Source: Mongoliitalea daihaiensis (GTDB lineage Bacteria; Bacteroidota; Bacteroidia; Cytophagales; Cyclobacteriaceae). From it: a stretch of DNA of 64,000 bases. The position numbers and the translations under genes were made by a program. Location: contig NZ_CP063779.1 of the NCBI RefSeq assembly GCF_021596945.1, positions 1,119,501-1,183,500 on the forward strand, read 5' to 3'. Positions 17,246 through 27,165 of this stretch are shown here, piece after piece (position 1 is the first letter of the stretch; each line of letters starts with the position of its first letter). The notes beneath the pieces were generated by a model. That model did no database searches. It was not told the DNA's origin and worked only from the letters and a program-made list of their open reading frames with translations.

Positions 17246-20200
17246 TTAAGATTTCAAAATTCCTAACCATTTTTTTGCAACAGTGATGTTCTTAACATCC
17301 TCAACGATAAGTATTAACCGGGTTTTGACTTCTTTTATTTTGCAGCGCTTCCCATGACTTTGAATATTTTTGAGAATTGTACCAAAGACTGCGGACTTGT
17401 AATACTTCTCTTTGGAGGAAGGAACGAAGTAACATTTCATCTGATTATTTTTAAGCACCATCTTTTCAAATCCTAGATTTTCTGCTTCCCAGCGCAAACG
17501 CACTGTCTCAAATAAATCCTCTACTACCTTCGGAACCGGACCAAAGCGATCTCTTATTGTATTCAGGTAATTTTGCAGTTCGGTCTCCTCTTTGATACTA
17601 TCCAACTTTGAATATAGCTGTAATCGTTCGGAAATATTGGTTACGTATTCCTCCGGAATCAGCAACTCGAAGTCTGTTTCGATGACACAATCCTGTACGA
17701 GAATTTCAACCTTTTCTTTTAAGTCCACCTCAAACAAGGCAGCAAACTCATTTTCCTTCAACTCCTGTACTGCTTCATCCAAAATCTTGTGATACATATC
17801 AAAGCCCAAGTCAGTAATAAAACCACTCTGCTCAGCACCTAGAAGATTTCCTGCCCCTCTTATATCCAGATCCCGCATAGCCACCTTAAATCCATCTCCT
17901 AAATCAGAAAATTCTTCTAAGGTTTGCAATCGCTTGCGAGCCTCTGGAGTCAAGTGTGTAGGATGTGCTGTGAGCAAATAACAGAAAGCCTTTTTATTAC
18001 TTCTACCCACACGGCCTCGCATCTGATGCAAATCACTCAAACCAAACATATGCGCCCGATTGATGATGATGGTATTGGCATTTGGAATATCTAAACCAGA
18101 CTCGATGATATTAGTCGAAACCAAAATATCGTATTCTCCTTCAATAAATTTTACCATTATTTTCTCCAGCTGCTTGCCATCCATCTGCCCATGCGCTGCG
18201 GCAATTCGTGCATCAGGAACCAACCGGAGAATAAGATTAGCAATAGAATCAATTTCACCCACTCGATTATGGACAAAGAAAACCTGACCACCCCTTCTTA
18301 ATTCATAGGCGATCGCATCCCGGATAACCTCCTCTTGAAACGCATGGATTTCCGTTGTAACTGGCTGCCTGTTTGGAGGGGGAGTGGCAATCACAGACAA
18401 ATCCCGTGCTCCCATCAAAGAAAAATGCAAGGTTCGGGGAATAGGTGTTGCGGTTAAGGTTAAAACATCTACATTCAGCTTAATTTCTTTCAACTGATCC
18501 TTTACCTTTACTCCAAACTTTTGCTCTTCATCGATGATCAAAAGACCCAAATCTTTAAATTTTACATCTTTGTTCACGATTCGATGGGTACCCACCAAAA
18601 TATCAATTTCACCAGAAGCTACTTGCTGGGTTATCTGCTTGATTTCTTTGGCTGTACGAAATCTATTGATGTACTCGACTTTTACTGGAAAGTTTCCTAT
18701 CCGTTCACTAAAGGTTCGAAAATGCTGCATGGCCAAAATCGTAGTAGGCACCAACACGGCGACTTGCTTTCGGTCGTTGACAGCTTTGAAAGCAGCCCTG
18801 ATAGCAACCTCTGTTTTTCCGAATCCCACATCTCCACAAACAAGTCGGTCCATTGGGTGAGGCTTCTCCATATCCACTTTGACATCAGCAGTGGCCAAAG
18901 CCTGATCCGGTGTATCCTCAAAGACGAAGGAACTTTCCAATTCTACTTGCAAAACAGAGTCCGGAGAAAAACGATACCCTGAGGCAGTTCTTCGTTTAGC
19001 ATACAAAGCAATCAATTCTTTGGCAATATCTTTAACCTGACTTTTGACTTTACGCTTTTTATTTTCCCACTCAGGACTTCCCAATTTGGACATAGATGGG
19101 ATGGTACCTTCTTGGCCAGAATATTTTGAGATTTTATGCAAAGAATGGATATTGACATAGAGCAAATCATCATCTCTGAAAATCAAGCGGACGGCCTCCT
19201 GCTGCTTACCATTGATATCTACTTTTTCCAAGCCTGCAAACCTTCCTACACCGTAATCCACATGGACCACAAAATCTCCCGGGTGTAAGGTTTTCAATTC
19301 TCGAAGGGTAAGGGCTTTGGATTTACTTGTTTTACTTTTGGACTTATAGCGGTGAAATCGCTCAAAAATCTGATGGTCTGTGTAGCAAACTATTTTTTGT
19401 TTTTTGTCCACAAAGCCCTCTCTTATGCCCATTTGCAACGTTTGGTAGCGAAGTGTGGGATCCAATTCCTGAAAGATATTTTCCAAGCGTGTCAACTGCT
19501 TGTCACTTTCTGAACAAATAATATTCAACCAGCCTTCTTTTTCATTTTTTGCGAGATCCTCGACCAATAAATCAAAGTTTTTGTTGAAGGAAGGCTGTGG
19601 CTGAGATTGAAAGTCATGTTTAACAGCTCCTTTGAGATGGAAGGTGTGCCCAAACTCTAATCGGATCAAGTTTTCAGTCTTGGCCTCAAAGCTTTTGGCA
19701 TTGTCAAAAAGATCTGTTGGCTTGAGGAGTAATTTGTCGTTTTGGATAGAACTAACAATCTGGTAAAACTGATTTTCAGCTTTTTTGAAATAATCTTCAA
19801 TTGTATCCAAAGTAAATCCAAGATCTTTAAACCAGATGCATGTTTGTTCAGGTAAAAACTCCAGAAATGATTGTCGCTGCTCTTGCAATAACCTTGTTTG
19901 GACGTTGGGAATAATACTGATATGATCGATTGGATCAATAGAAAGCTGTGTTTCGGGATCAAAAGTTCGAATACTTTCAATTTCCCTCCCAAAAAGCTCT
20001 ATGCGAAAAGGAATCTCGTTGGCATAAGAAAATACGTCCAAAATTCCACCTCGAATAGAAAACTGCCCGGGTTCATATACAAAATCCGTCTTTTCAAAAT
20101 CATAGGTCATCAACAGTTCTGAAATAAACGCGATATCTACCTTTTCACCCACTTTCGCAGTAAATGTATGGTCTTTCAACGATCGCTTGTTGATGACTTT

Positions 20201-20596
20201 TTCATACAAGGCCTCTCCATAGGTCACCACTATTGTTGGTTCATCCGGAGCATCTAGGATTTTATTCAAAATCTCAGCCCTCATAAGGATGTTGGCATTT
20301 TCTATTTCGTCAAATTGATATGGACGTTTGTAACTCGAAGGAAACAAATAAACCTGTTGCCCATTGATCAACTCCTGAAGATCATTTGTCAAGTAAGCCG
20401 CTTCTTCTTTGTCGTGTGCAATGATCAGATGAAAACCACCCACCTGCTTGATCAAAGACAAAAACACAACCATATCCAAGCTTCCGGATAGGCCCTTCAG
20501 CTGAAATTTCTTTTCCTTCTTGTCTTGAATGTGTTGAGAAAGACTTAATATAAAAGGATCATTCTCGTAGAGAGAAAGAAATGCAGACTTTTCCAA
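17246..20596 (-). CDS. mfd: Transcription-repair coupling factor Mfd
   Basis: 1116 residues, a usual Mfd length. UvrB-homology N-terminal domains come first, then the RNA-polymerase-interacting segment (D-F-V-V-H-V-D-Y-G-V-G-R-F) and the RecG-like translocase: Walker A G-D-V-G-F-G-K-T-E-V-A, box II I-I-D-E-E-Q-K-F-G, motif III T-L-T-A-T-P-I-P-R-T-L, and the Q-M-R-G-R-V-G-R-S motif VI. A C-terminal TRCF D7-type domain follows. Mfd removes RNA polymerase stalled at lesions and recruits the UvrA/B excision machinery. The gene is divergent from the oxidase-like gene at 20736. Confidence 0.97.
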   Translation of the reverse strand: MEKSAFLSLYENDPFILSLSQHIQDKKEKKFQLKGLSGSLDMVVFLSLIKQVGGFHLIIAHDKEEAAYLTNDLQELINGQQVYLFPSSYKRPYQFDEIENANILMRAEILNKILDAPDEPTIVVTYGEALYEKVINKRSLKDHTFTAKVGEKVDIAFISELLMTYDFEKTDFVYEPGQFSIRGGILDVFSYANEIPFRIELFGREIESIRTFDPETQLSIDPIDHISIIPNVQTRLLQEQRQSFLEFLPEQTCIWFKDLGFTLDTIEDYFKKAENQFYQIVSSIQNDKLLLKPTDLFDNAKSFEAKTENLIRLEFGHTFHLKGAVKHDFQSQPQPSFNKNFDLLVEDLAKNEKEGWLNIICSESDKQLTRLENIFQELDPTLRYQTLQMGIREGFVDKKQKIVCYTDHQIFERFHRYKSKSKTSKSKALTLRELKTLHPGDFVVHVDYGVGRFAGLEKVDINGKQQEAVRLIFRDDDLLYVNIHSLHKISKYSGQEGTIPSMSKLGSPEWENKKRKVKSQVKDIAKELIALYAKRRTASGYRFSPDSVLQVELESSFVFEDTPDQALATADVKVDMEKPHPMDRLVCGDVGFGKTEVAIRAAFKAVNDRKQVAVLVPTTILAMQHFRTFSERIGNFPVKVEYINRFRTAKEIKQITQQVASGEIDILVGTHRIVNKDVKFKDLGLLIIDEEQKFGVKVKDQLKEIKLNVDVLTLTATPIPRTLHFSLMGARDLSVIATPPPNRQPVTTEIHAFQEEVIRDAIAYELRRGGQVFFVHNRVGEIDSIANLILRLVPDARIAAAHGQMDGKQLEKIMVKFIEGEYDILVSTNIIESGLDIPNANTIIINRAHMFGLSDLHQMRGRVGRSNKKAFCYLLTAHPTHLTPEARKRLQTLEEFSDLGDGFKVAMRDLDIRGAGNLLGAEQSGFITDLGFDMYHKILDEAVQELKENEFAALFEVDLKEKVEILVQDCVIETDFELLIPEEYVTNISERLQLYSKLDSIKEETELQNYLNTIRDRFGPVPKVVEDLFETVRLRWEAENLGFEKMVLKNNQMKCYFVPSSKEKYYKSAVFGTILKNIQSHGKRCKIKEVKTRLILIVEDVKNITVAKKWLGILKS

Positions 20597-20735
20597 AATA
20601 GGTGTCGTTGTTATGAAGCCACAAAGGTAAGAAAATGATTTCTTTTAATTCTTTGGGCCTGTAAAAGGAAATTATAAACCAAAAGCTGAACCGTCTACCG
20701 TTTAAAATGTTTACTGTAAAAACCAATATTGATAT

Positions 20736-21344
20736 ATGACTAAAACGACCGAAAGTTGGTTTAGAAAAATTGAAAAAATGCATCCCTATCAGACACTCAT
20801 GTATTTAGGCATGTTTGGGAGCGGATTGATATTTCTATTTATGACTACTGCATTTTTGGCTTCCGATACCAGTATGGTAGAAGCAACGAAATTTAGAATG
20901 CCCAAATCATTTATATTAAGTACACTAGTGTTGTTGATCAGTGGATATACTGTAAGCAAATTACTTTTGCACTACAGAGAAGACAGTGTACAAAAATTAA
21001 AAAACAGTTTATTAATCACCTTCTTTTTAGGGGTTATTTTTACTGTATTGCAATTTATCGGCTGGAAGGAATTATCGCTGATGGGAGTTGATTTTAGAGG
21101 GCTTCCCAGTGGAAGTTTTCTTTATGTACTCAGCGGTATTCATATTTTTCACTTAATTGGGGCTATGATTTTTGCATTGATAATGGTCTATCAATACAGC
21201 CGTATCGAAAAAGATGAGATCAAAAACTTAGTCTTATTGACCAATCCTTTCGAACGCATGCGTATCGAGTTATTCACTATTTATTGGCATTTCATGGATT
21301 TTATCTGGTTGGTATTATTCATGATTTTTGTCTTTGTATTTTAA
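20736..21344 (+). CDS. Heme-copper oxidase subunit III-like membrane protein
   Basis: 202 residues with five hydrophobic segments and the subunit III hallmark near the C-terminus, Y-W-H-F-M-D-F-I-W-L-V-L-F, plus an H-x-F-H-L-I-G-A-M segment. These are features of cytochrome c oxidase subunit III / cytochrome o ubiquinol oxidase subunit III. No subunit I, II or IV gene is near, so it is an orphan. It is followed after 7 bases by an SRPBCC-type gene and is probably co-transcribed with it. Either it joins an oxidase encoded elsewhere or it is a stand-alone family member with another role. Confidence 0.8.
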   Translation: MTKTTESWFRKIEKMHPYQTLMYLGMFGSGLIFLFMTTAFLASDTSMVEATKFRMPKSFILSTLVLLISGYTVSKLLLHYREDSVQKLKNSLLITFFLGVIFTVLQFIGWKELSLMGVDFRGLPSGSFLYVLSGIHIFHLIGAMIFALIMVYQYSRIEKDEIKNLVLLTNPFERMRIELFTIYWHFMDFIWLVLFMIFVFVF

Positions 21345-21351
21345 CACATCT

Positions 21352-21795
21352 ATGAAAATCACCATTGAATCGAGCGTTGAACAAAATTATCTTCAAGTGA
21401 AAGAAGGGTTTAATGAACAATTATTCACGAAACTCGCTCCCCCCTTCCCTCCTGTCAAATTGTTGCGTTTTGATGGATCCAAAAAAGGAGATGTGGTATC
21501 TCTTGAGTTAAATTTTCTTTTTTTTAAACAGCGCTGGACAAGTGATATTGTAGCAGACGAAACAACAGAAGAGGAGTTTTATTTCATTGATCAAGGAGTT
21601 GAATTGCCATTTTTTCTTAAAGCATGGGAACATAAACACCGAATTATCAAAAATGGGGAAGGTAGCATCATTCGGGATGAAATTACATACAAGGGACCTT
21701 TTGGTCTAATGACGATCCTACTTTACCCCGCATTATACCTTCAATTCCTTTATAGAAAACCAATTTACCGGAAAATCTTTCGCATCAAAAAGTAA
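21352..21795 (+). CDS. SRPBCC-fold ligand-binding-like protein
   Basis: About 147 residues from the ATG at 21352 (MKITIESSVEQNYLQVKEGF), chosen over 21328, which overlaps the previous gene. The pattern fits the START/SRPBCC ligand-binding superfamily: an N-terminal beta strand, a helix, then a sheet with R-W-T-S-D-I-V and a C-terminal helix (I-L-L-Y-P-A-L-Y-L-Q-F-L-Y). The ligand is unknown. It is probably co-transcribed with the oxidase-like gene before it. Its stop lies within the terminator shared with the fur-type gene. Confidence 0.65.
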   Translation: MKITIESSVEQNYLQVKEGFNEQLFTKLAPPFPPVKLLRFDGSKKGDVVSLELNFLFFKQRWTSDIVADETTEEEFYFIDQGVELPFFLKAWEHKHRIIKNGEGSIIRDEITYKGPFGLMTILLYPALYLQFLYRKPIYRKIFRIKK

Positions 21796-21818
21796 AAGCT
21801 TGCACTTAGGCAAGCTTT
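21795..21818. terminator. Bidirectional terminator between the SRPBCC and Fur-type genes
   Basis: AAAGCTTGC (21795-21803) and GCAAGCTTT (21810-21818) form a 9-bp perfect stem with a 6-base loop. It overlaps the last bases of both convergent genes. Confidence 0.7.
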
Positions 21819-22276
21819 AAATGATCACATTCAGGGATTTGACAATCTCCATAGAGTACCAAGGAGTGAGAAGTTATGCCCGAAAGAAACTCTTTTCCCA
21901 TAGCTTCCTTGATTGCATTTAATCGCTCATCTGAAAATTCACGTATTTTTCTACATTGATTGCACACATGATGATCATGGTGCTTGTAGGTCAGCGCTTG
22001 TTCATACAAAGCAACTTTATCTTTAAATTGGTGTTTGACCGCCAGACCACACTCTACCAATAAATCAAGAGTGTTATAAATAGTTGCCCGGCTGATGCTA
22101 TAGCCTTTATTGCGCATCATCAAAAAAAGCCCTTCTACGTCAATATGCTCATCTTGGGGAAGCGCATACAACTCATCAATCACTGAAAAGCGTTCGGGAG
22201 TTTTTCTGCTTCCTTGTCTTAACAGATAGTTTTCAAATATTTTTTTTGCTTTTTCGACTAAAGATTTCTCGGCCAT
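21806..22276 (-). CDS. Fur family transcriptional repressor
   Basis: 156 residues. A winged-helix N-terminal domain (S-R-A-T-I-Y-N-T-L-D-L-L-V-E-C-G-L is the recognition-helix region) is followed by a dimerisation domain with a regulatory metal site (H-H-D-H-H-V) and two structural zinc pairs, C-N-Q-C and C-Q-I-P-E-C. Fur-family proteins repress iron-uptake or peroxide-stress genes; which of the two cannot be told from sequence alone. A 12-bp palindrome, TAATCATGATTA, lies at 22354-22365 in the shared upstream region and may be its own operator. Confidence 0.93.
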   Translation of the reverse strand: MAEKSLVEKAKKIFENYLLRQGSRKTPERFSVIDELYALPQDEHIDVEGLFLMMRNKGYSISRATIYNTLDLLVECGLAVKHQFKDKVALYEQALTYKHHDHHVCNQCRKIREFSDERLNAIKEAMGKEFLSGITSHSLVLYGDCQIPECDHLKLA

Positions 22277-22353
22277 AAGGAATAATTAAAAAATAAAGAT
22301 GCAGGAATTTTTGGACTTAATCAAGTTTGTGGACTTGGATTGATGCATGTCAA

Positions 22354-22365
22354 TAATCATGATTA
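22354..22365. promoter_or_regulatory. Palindrome upstream of the Fur-type gene
   Basis: TAATCATGATTA is a perfect 12-bp palindrome in the divergent spacer between the Fur-type gene and the PDZ protease gene. It resembles half of a Fur/PerR-type box in composition. Operator function is inference. Confidence 0.35.
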
Positions 22366-22474
22366 ATGGTAAAATTGCTATTTCAACCGATAAACAAATG
22401 GTTTATTTCTTCCGTTTTTAAAAGAATATAGCTAGCTTTTGCCTGAGTACGCGTAAGCTTAATCACCTCCCTGT

Positions 22475-23722
22475 ATGAAAATGCGAATTTTCTTTTTTCT
22501 TATTTTCTTGAGCTTGCACATACCTGTTAAAGGTCAGGTGCCTGGTTTTTTTATGAAAGACCCATCAAAAAAAGTGGAGTTACCATTCATCTTGTCTGGT
22601 AATCTGATCATCATACCTATTTCAGTAAATGGATCAGAACCTGTTAATTTTTTATTAGATACCGGAGTCAAAACCAATATTTTATTTAGTAAAAGCATTG
22701 GAGATCAAATGAATCTCCAATACACCAGAAAATTGGAATTGGTCGGGGCAGATGGAAAAGCACTGCTGTCGGCTTCTGTCTCACCCAACAATCCGATGGA
22801 CCTAGGTCCTGTTGAAGGACAGCTTCAAACATTGTTGGTATTGGATGAAGACTTTTTTGAGCTGGAGGCTGTACTAGGGTTACCAATTTATGGAGTGATA
22901 GGCTATGAATTTTTCAAATACAATCCTGTCAAAATTGATTATGATCGCGCAGTGATTACTTTTTACGATACCAATCGGGTCAAATGGAGACCCTTAGGAT
23001 TTAAAAAATTAACTATTTCTATGGACAACAGCAAGCCTTATGTACAAGGGAAGGTAAAACAACTGTTTGGAGAAGAAGTAAACACCAAGTTATTAGTAGA
23101 TCTAGGCGCAAATCATGGTCTCTTATTGAATTTGGAAACATCCAAAGATTTACAAATGCCTCCCAGATACTTGGAAAGTGAGCTTGGTAGGTCTTTGGGT
23201 GGGGATCTCGTAGGTTATGTAGGTAGAGTGAAGTCCTTGAAACTTTCTGGAATACGGTTTACAGATATCTTAACATCGTATCCTGAGGAAACTGAATTCA
23301 GTTACATAATCAAAGAGAGTGGACGCAACGGAAGCATTGGTTCAGAAATTTGGGGCAGGACACGCATGATTATCGATTATAGAAGGGATCGGATCTTTTT
23401 CAAGCGGGGAAGTACTTTTGGAAATCCATTTGAGTTTGACATGAGCGGAATCACCCCAAAGATGGTCAGTGCCGAAGACAAACGATTCTATATTGCAGGG
23501 GTGCGATATGGTTCACCAGGTTTTATGGCAGGAGTACAAGAGGGCGACGAAATCATCAGCATCAATAAAATTCCGATCGATTTTTGGGAATTATCAGATT
23601 TAATCAAGCTTTTTAGATCAGAAGAAGGAAGAGAAGTAAGCTTAGGCCTGAGGCGTTTCGATGAAGAATTAAAAGAGTTTGAAGACCTCACTGCTAATTT
23701 TAAGCTAAAAAGACAAATATAA
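22475..23722 (+). CDS. PDZ-domain retropepsin-like aspartyl protease
   Basis: 415 residues: a signal peptide (I-F-F-F-L-I-F-L-S-L-H-I-P-V-K-G), then two aspartyl-protease-type halves and a C-terminal PDZ domain. The first half has F-L-L-D-T-G-V-K-T (catalytic D-T-G); the second has L-L-V-D-L-G-A-N-H-G. The PDZ part carries G-S-P-G-F-M-A-G-V-Q-E-G-D-E-I-I-S-I-N. Such exported single-chain retropepsin-like proteases are common in Bacteroidota and act in the periplasm on unknown substrates. It is divergent from the Fur-type gene, with an approximately 200-bp spacer between them. Confidence 0.85.
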   Translation: MKMRIFFFLIFLSLHIPVKGQVPGFFMKDPSKKVELPFILSGNLIIIPISVNGSEPVNFLLDTGVKTNILFSKSIGDQMNLQYTRKLELVGADGKALLSASVSPNNPMDLGPVEGQLQTLLVLDEDFFELEAVLGLPIYGVIGYEFFKYNPVKIDYDRAVITFYDTNRVKWRPLGFKKLTISMDNSKPYVQGKVKQLFGEEVNTKLLVDLGANHGLLLNLETSKDLQMPPRYLESELGRSLGGDLVGYVGRVKSLKLSGIRFTDILTSYPEETEFSYIIKESGRNGSIGSEIWGRTRMIIDYRRDRIFFKRGSTFGNPFEFDMSGITPKMVSAEDKRFYIAGVRYGSPGFMAGVQEGDEIISINKIPIDFWELSDLIKLFRSEEGREVSLGLRRFDEELKEFEDLTANFKLKRQI

Positions 23723-23763
23723 TAGTATCTTTAGACGGTAGGAAGATTGTTTTTGATAATTGC

Positions 23764-23771
23764 TATATTTG
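23764..23771 (+). promoter_or_regulatory. Promoter -7 box (TATATTTG) of the PAS/GAF kinase
   Basis: TATATTTG matches the Bacteroidota -7 consensus TAnnTTTG exactly and lies 49 bases upstream of the kinase start. No convincing -33 TTTG element was found at the right distance. Confidence 0.45.
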
Positions 23772-23819
23772 ATCCTCATCTTAGTAATTTTCGATTTAGC
23801 CGTCTCCTTTACATAGCGT

Positions 23820-26800
23820 ATGTCAAATATTGTTGTAGCTTCATCAAAAAACATATTACTTACTTTCAAGAAGCATCTGGACAGTAAGATTGAGCTATTG
23901 TACATATCTACGGAAGCGCGAAGTTATGCCGAAGAAGGCGAAAAGTTTTATAAAATAGAATTCATTGAATCGTTATTTCCTACCTTCAATGGTAGTTTTT
24001 TTTATACAATTTTTGATGAACTTGGAAAAGGAGATAAACCGACAGCTCCTATTTTAATTGGTAAAAATCACTATCAATTTGTAGAAATAGAAGGCTACGT
24101 AATTGCTATGGAGGATGGGTCATACTTGGTAAATGCCCTGATATCTCCTTTACGTTTCCCATCAGAAAATAAGTATGCATGGATCTTTCAAAACGATCAA
24201 AATAAAGTTTATAACGCATTAATCAACAAAGAAAAAGTTGAAGATGTCATTGGTTGGAAAAACTTTATAAAAGAATCTTTTGATTTTTTATCAGCCGATT
24301 CAATTGCACAGTTTGAAAAAGGCAATGAAGATGCTGTCATAACCTTGTTCCCTGGCTATCTCTATTTGACAAAAAAGAAGATATCAGCCAGCCATTGTTT
24401 GGTCAAGATAGAATACTCCAAAGAAAGAAATGTTCCTCAAGCGATCGATGAAGGTGCTGACAACTTTTATTATTATGAGTTAGATCAAGAATCCTTTCAA
24501 TACAACTGGTCTGGACCTATTCATAAGCTACTCGGTTACACAGATGAATTTTTACGAATGATCAGTATTTCAGATTGGAAAAAACTGATTCATCCAGATG
24601 ACCATCATATCTACGAAATGGGGCAAAGCCATGCAATCAACATGGTCTACAGAATTTTACATAATGACGGACACTATATTTTTATTAAAGATGATTTAAA
24701 AAAATTTACCAATTATAATACCAACAAAACGCTCGGAACGGTATCAGATATTACTACGCTTAAAAAAATAGAAAACGATCTGCTACAGAATAAAACTGTT
24801 TTGGAGGAATTAACGGGTGTAGTTCCTGGGATGGTTTATCTAATGAAAACTTTTCAAGATCTAACACATCAATTTATTTTTGTCAGTGAAGGATGCAAAC
24901 AGTTGACAGAAATAGATGCAAACAACTTTATAGATCACGAAAGTACCTTATTTAAAATTATACATCCGGATGATTTAGAAATCTTATTGGAAGCTGATAG
25001 AGCTGCTTTTGAAAAAGATCAAAGCTTTGAATGCTACTTTAGAATTATTACGCCTAGTGGGAAAATAAAATGGATTTATGGCGCATCTGACCGATTGAAA
25101 CAATATGAAAATGACTCCATTTGGGCAGGAATTTTTGTGGATGTAACACAATCTAAAGATAAAGAAGAGGAGGCTAATCTTCTGATGAATAGGTATCGGT
25201 TGCTTTTTGATGAAAGCCCACTTCCAATATTTCGGTTTACTAAAGAAGGCATCATCCAAGATGTCAACAAGAGCTTCACTGAAAAGATTGACATCACGGA
25301 CAAAGAAATACTAATCGGAAAAAATATTTTTGACTTGATTGGAGATAATCCCATCAAACAGGCATATTTGGACTGTATAAACAAAGGCTTTGGTTTCTTT
25401 GAAGGGCCATACCTCAGTTACTTTAACCAAAAGCTTTTTCACCTGCGTGCAACTGCAAAGCCCATTGATAATGGAGAAAACTTTCAGGCAATCCTAGAAG
25501 ATATTTCTGAGCAAGAATATGTTCATAATATCATATCAAAATTGACCGAACGAACATCTAAATTTAGTGGCCAAGAATTTTTTGATGCCTTAACTGAGTT
25601 TTTTTCACTAAACCTCCAAATGAGTGATTGCTTTATCGCAGAGATTGATAGCACAAAAAATGCTGCAAAAGTAATTTCTTATCACCAAAACGGGAAAAAA
25701 CAAAAGAACTTTATTTACGATTTAGAACACACCCCTTGCAAGGAATGCCTATCATCAGGTACACCTTTAATTATCCCTAATCAAGCATATAAAAAATATC
25801 CATTGGATACATATTTGGTTGATCGGCAGGTCAATAGCTACATGGCATCACCCATTCATGATGCAGAAGGAAATCAACTAGGTCTATTGGTTATGTTTGA
25901 TTGTGATAGTAAAGTTTATGGGGCAGGAAAAAAAGAATTTTTGAATGTACTTTCGGATCGAATTGGGGCGGAGCTCAATCGAATAAATTTTGAAAACAGA
26001 CTCATTGAATCCGAGCAGCTCTTTAGAAGTATTGCTGAAAACTTTCCTAAAGGCATCGTAGAAGTGTTGGATAATAAACTCTTCTATGTGTACACCGATG
26101 GCAAAGAATACCATGATATGGGAATTGATCCGAACCAATTGGTTGGTACAGCCCACCTGTCTAAGTACGAAAGTTATATTTCAAATGAAGTTCGTAAACA
26201 ACTCGATAAAGTACTTCAAGGAGAGTCTGTCATGTTTGAAGTTATCATTGGTGATCGATACTATCTAAAAAGCGGCGTTCCCTTGTACAATAAACAAGGG
26301 AAAATAGATAGAATCCTTTTGGTAACTCAAAACATCACTGAAACCAAAATAGCCGAGGAAGAACGAGAACAATTGATCCGTGATTTAAAATCGCAAAATG
26401 AAGAGCTTCAACGCTTTGCATACATTATTTCACATAATTTGCGCGCACCTATTGTAAATATTTCCTCCCTACTAGAACTCTACAATACAAAAAACCCATC
26501 AGATGTAGAAAACGAAGAAGTAATCCACAACCTAAAAATATCCACTGATATACTCAATGATACCTTGAAAGACTTGATTGAGGTGGTGTCCATCAAAAAA
26601 AATAAGGTACCCAAGATTGAAAATATTCAATTCAAAGATCTAACAACACGGGTCTTGACTTCGTTGGCAAACCAAATCAAGGAATCCGGTGCTATCATCA
26701 CCAAGGATTTTTCGGAATGTAGTAACATTAGCTATATTTTTGCACATCTTGAAAATTTCCTTATGAACTTGACTACCAATTCTTTAAAATATAAACACCC

Positions 26801-27101
26801 TGATAGAAAACCAGAAATTTTTATTCGAACCTTTAAAGACTCAGAAGGTTTTGTGGTTTTGGAATTTAAAGATAACGGGATAGGAATAGACCTAGAACGA
26901 TATGGAGATAGACTCTTCGGGTTGTATCAACGTTTTCATTCACATGTGGAAGGGAAAGGGTTGGGTCTATACCTAGTGAGAGAACAAATCAGGGCACATG
27001 ACGGAAATCTAAAAATCAAAAGTAAAGTAGGGGAAGGTACCGTATTCCATATTTTCCTCAGAAACCTAAAACCTACAACCACAACCGTCGCGGTCAATTA
27101 A
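23820..27101 (+). CDS. Multi-PAS/GAF sensor histidine kinase
   Basis: 1093 residues with no clear transmembrane helix, so probably cytoplasmic. Order: an N-terminal region of about 200 residues, PAS fold-3 domains (about 215-335 and 340-455, each with an H-P-D-D motif), a third PAS (about 460-575), a GAF domain (about 580-725), a fourth PAS (about 730-850), then HisKA with the phospho-acceptor His872 in S-H-N-L-R-A-P and an ATPase domain (N box N-F-L-M-N-L-T-T-N-S, G1 D-N-G-I-G-I, G2 G-K-G-L-G-L-Y-L). There is no receiver domain and no adjacent response regulator, so the partner is elsewhere. The S-H-N-L-R-A-P H-box is the form common in Bacteroidota PAS kinases. Confidence 0.93.
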   Translation: MSNIVVASSKNILLTFKKHLDSKIELLYISTEARSYAEEGEKFYKIEFIESLFPTFNGSFFYTIFDELGKGDKPTAPILIGKNHYQFVEIEGYVIAMEDGSYLVNALISPLRFPSENKYAWIFQNDQNKVYNALINKEKVEDVIGWKNFIKESFDFLSADSIAQFEKGNEDAVITLFPGYLYLTKKKISASHCLVKIEYSKERNVPQAIDEGADNFYYYELDQESFQYNWSGPIHKLLGYTDEFLRMISISDWKKLIHPDDHHIYEMGQSHAINMVYRILHNDGHYIFIKDDLKKFTNYNTNKTLGTVSDITTLKKIENDLLQNKTVLEELTGVVPGMVYLMKTFQDLTHQFIFVSEGCKQLTEIDANNFIDHESTLFKIIHPDDLEILLEADRAAFEKDQSFECYFRIITPSGKIKWIYGASDRLKQYENDSIWAGIFVDVTQSKDKEEEANLLMNRYRLLFDESPLPIFRFTKEGIIQDVNKSFTEKIDITDKEILIGKNIFDLIGDNPIKQAYLDCINKGFGFFEGPYLSYFNQKLFHLRATAKPIDNGENFQAILEDISEQEYVHNIISKLTERTSKFSGQEFFDALTEFFSLNLQMSDCFIAEIDSTKNAAKVISYHQNGKKQKNFIYDLEHTPCKECLSSGTPLIIPNQAYKKYPLDTYLVDRQVNSYMASPIHDAEGNQLGLLVMFDCDSKVYGAGKKEFLNVLSDRIGAELNRINFENRLIESEQLFRSIAENFPKGIVEVLDNKLFYVYTDGKEYHDMGIDPNQLVGTAHLSKYESYISNEVRKQLDKVLQGESVMFEVIIGDRYYLKSGVPLYNKQGKIDRILLVTQNITETKIAEEEREQLIRDLKSQNEELQRFAYIISHNLRAPIVNISSLLELYNTKNPSDVENEEVIHNLKISTDILNDTLKDLIEVVSIKKNKVPKIENIQFKDLTTRVLTSLANQIKESGAIITKDFSECSNISYIFAHLENFLMNLTTNSLKYKHPDRKPEIFIRTFKDSEGFVVLEFKDNGIGIDLERYGDRLFGLYQRFHSHVEGKGLGLYLVREQIRAHDGNLKIKSKVGEGTVFHIFLRNLKPTTTTVAVN

Positions 27102-27165
27102 TTGCAAAGCCCAACAATTAATCTTTATATTCGTACAAGCAATCATCAAATTACAGCATCAAACT

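Noticed and set aside
17076..17270. Open frame of 64 codons on the minus strand between mfd and gldJ
   Set aside because: It overlaps the 3' end of mfd and fills an A/T-rich spacer; the product is Phe/Ile/Lys-rich as expected from random A/T-rich DNA.
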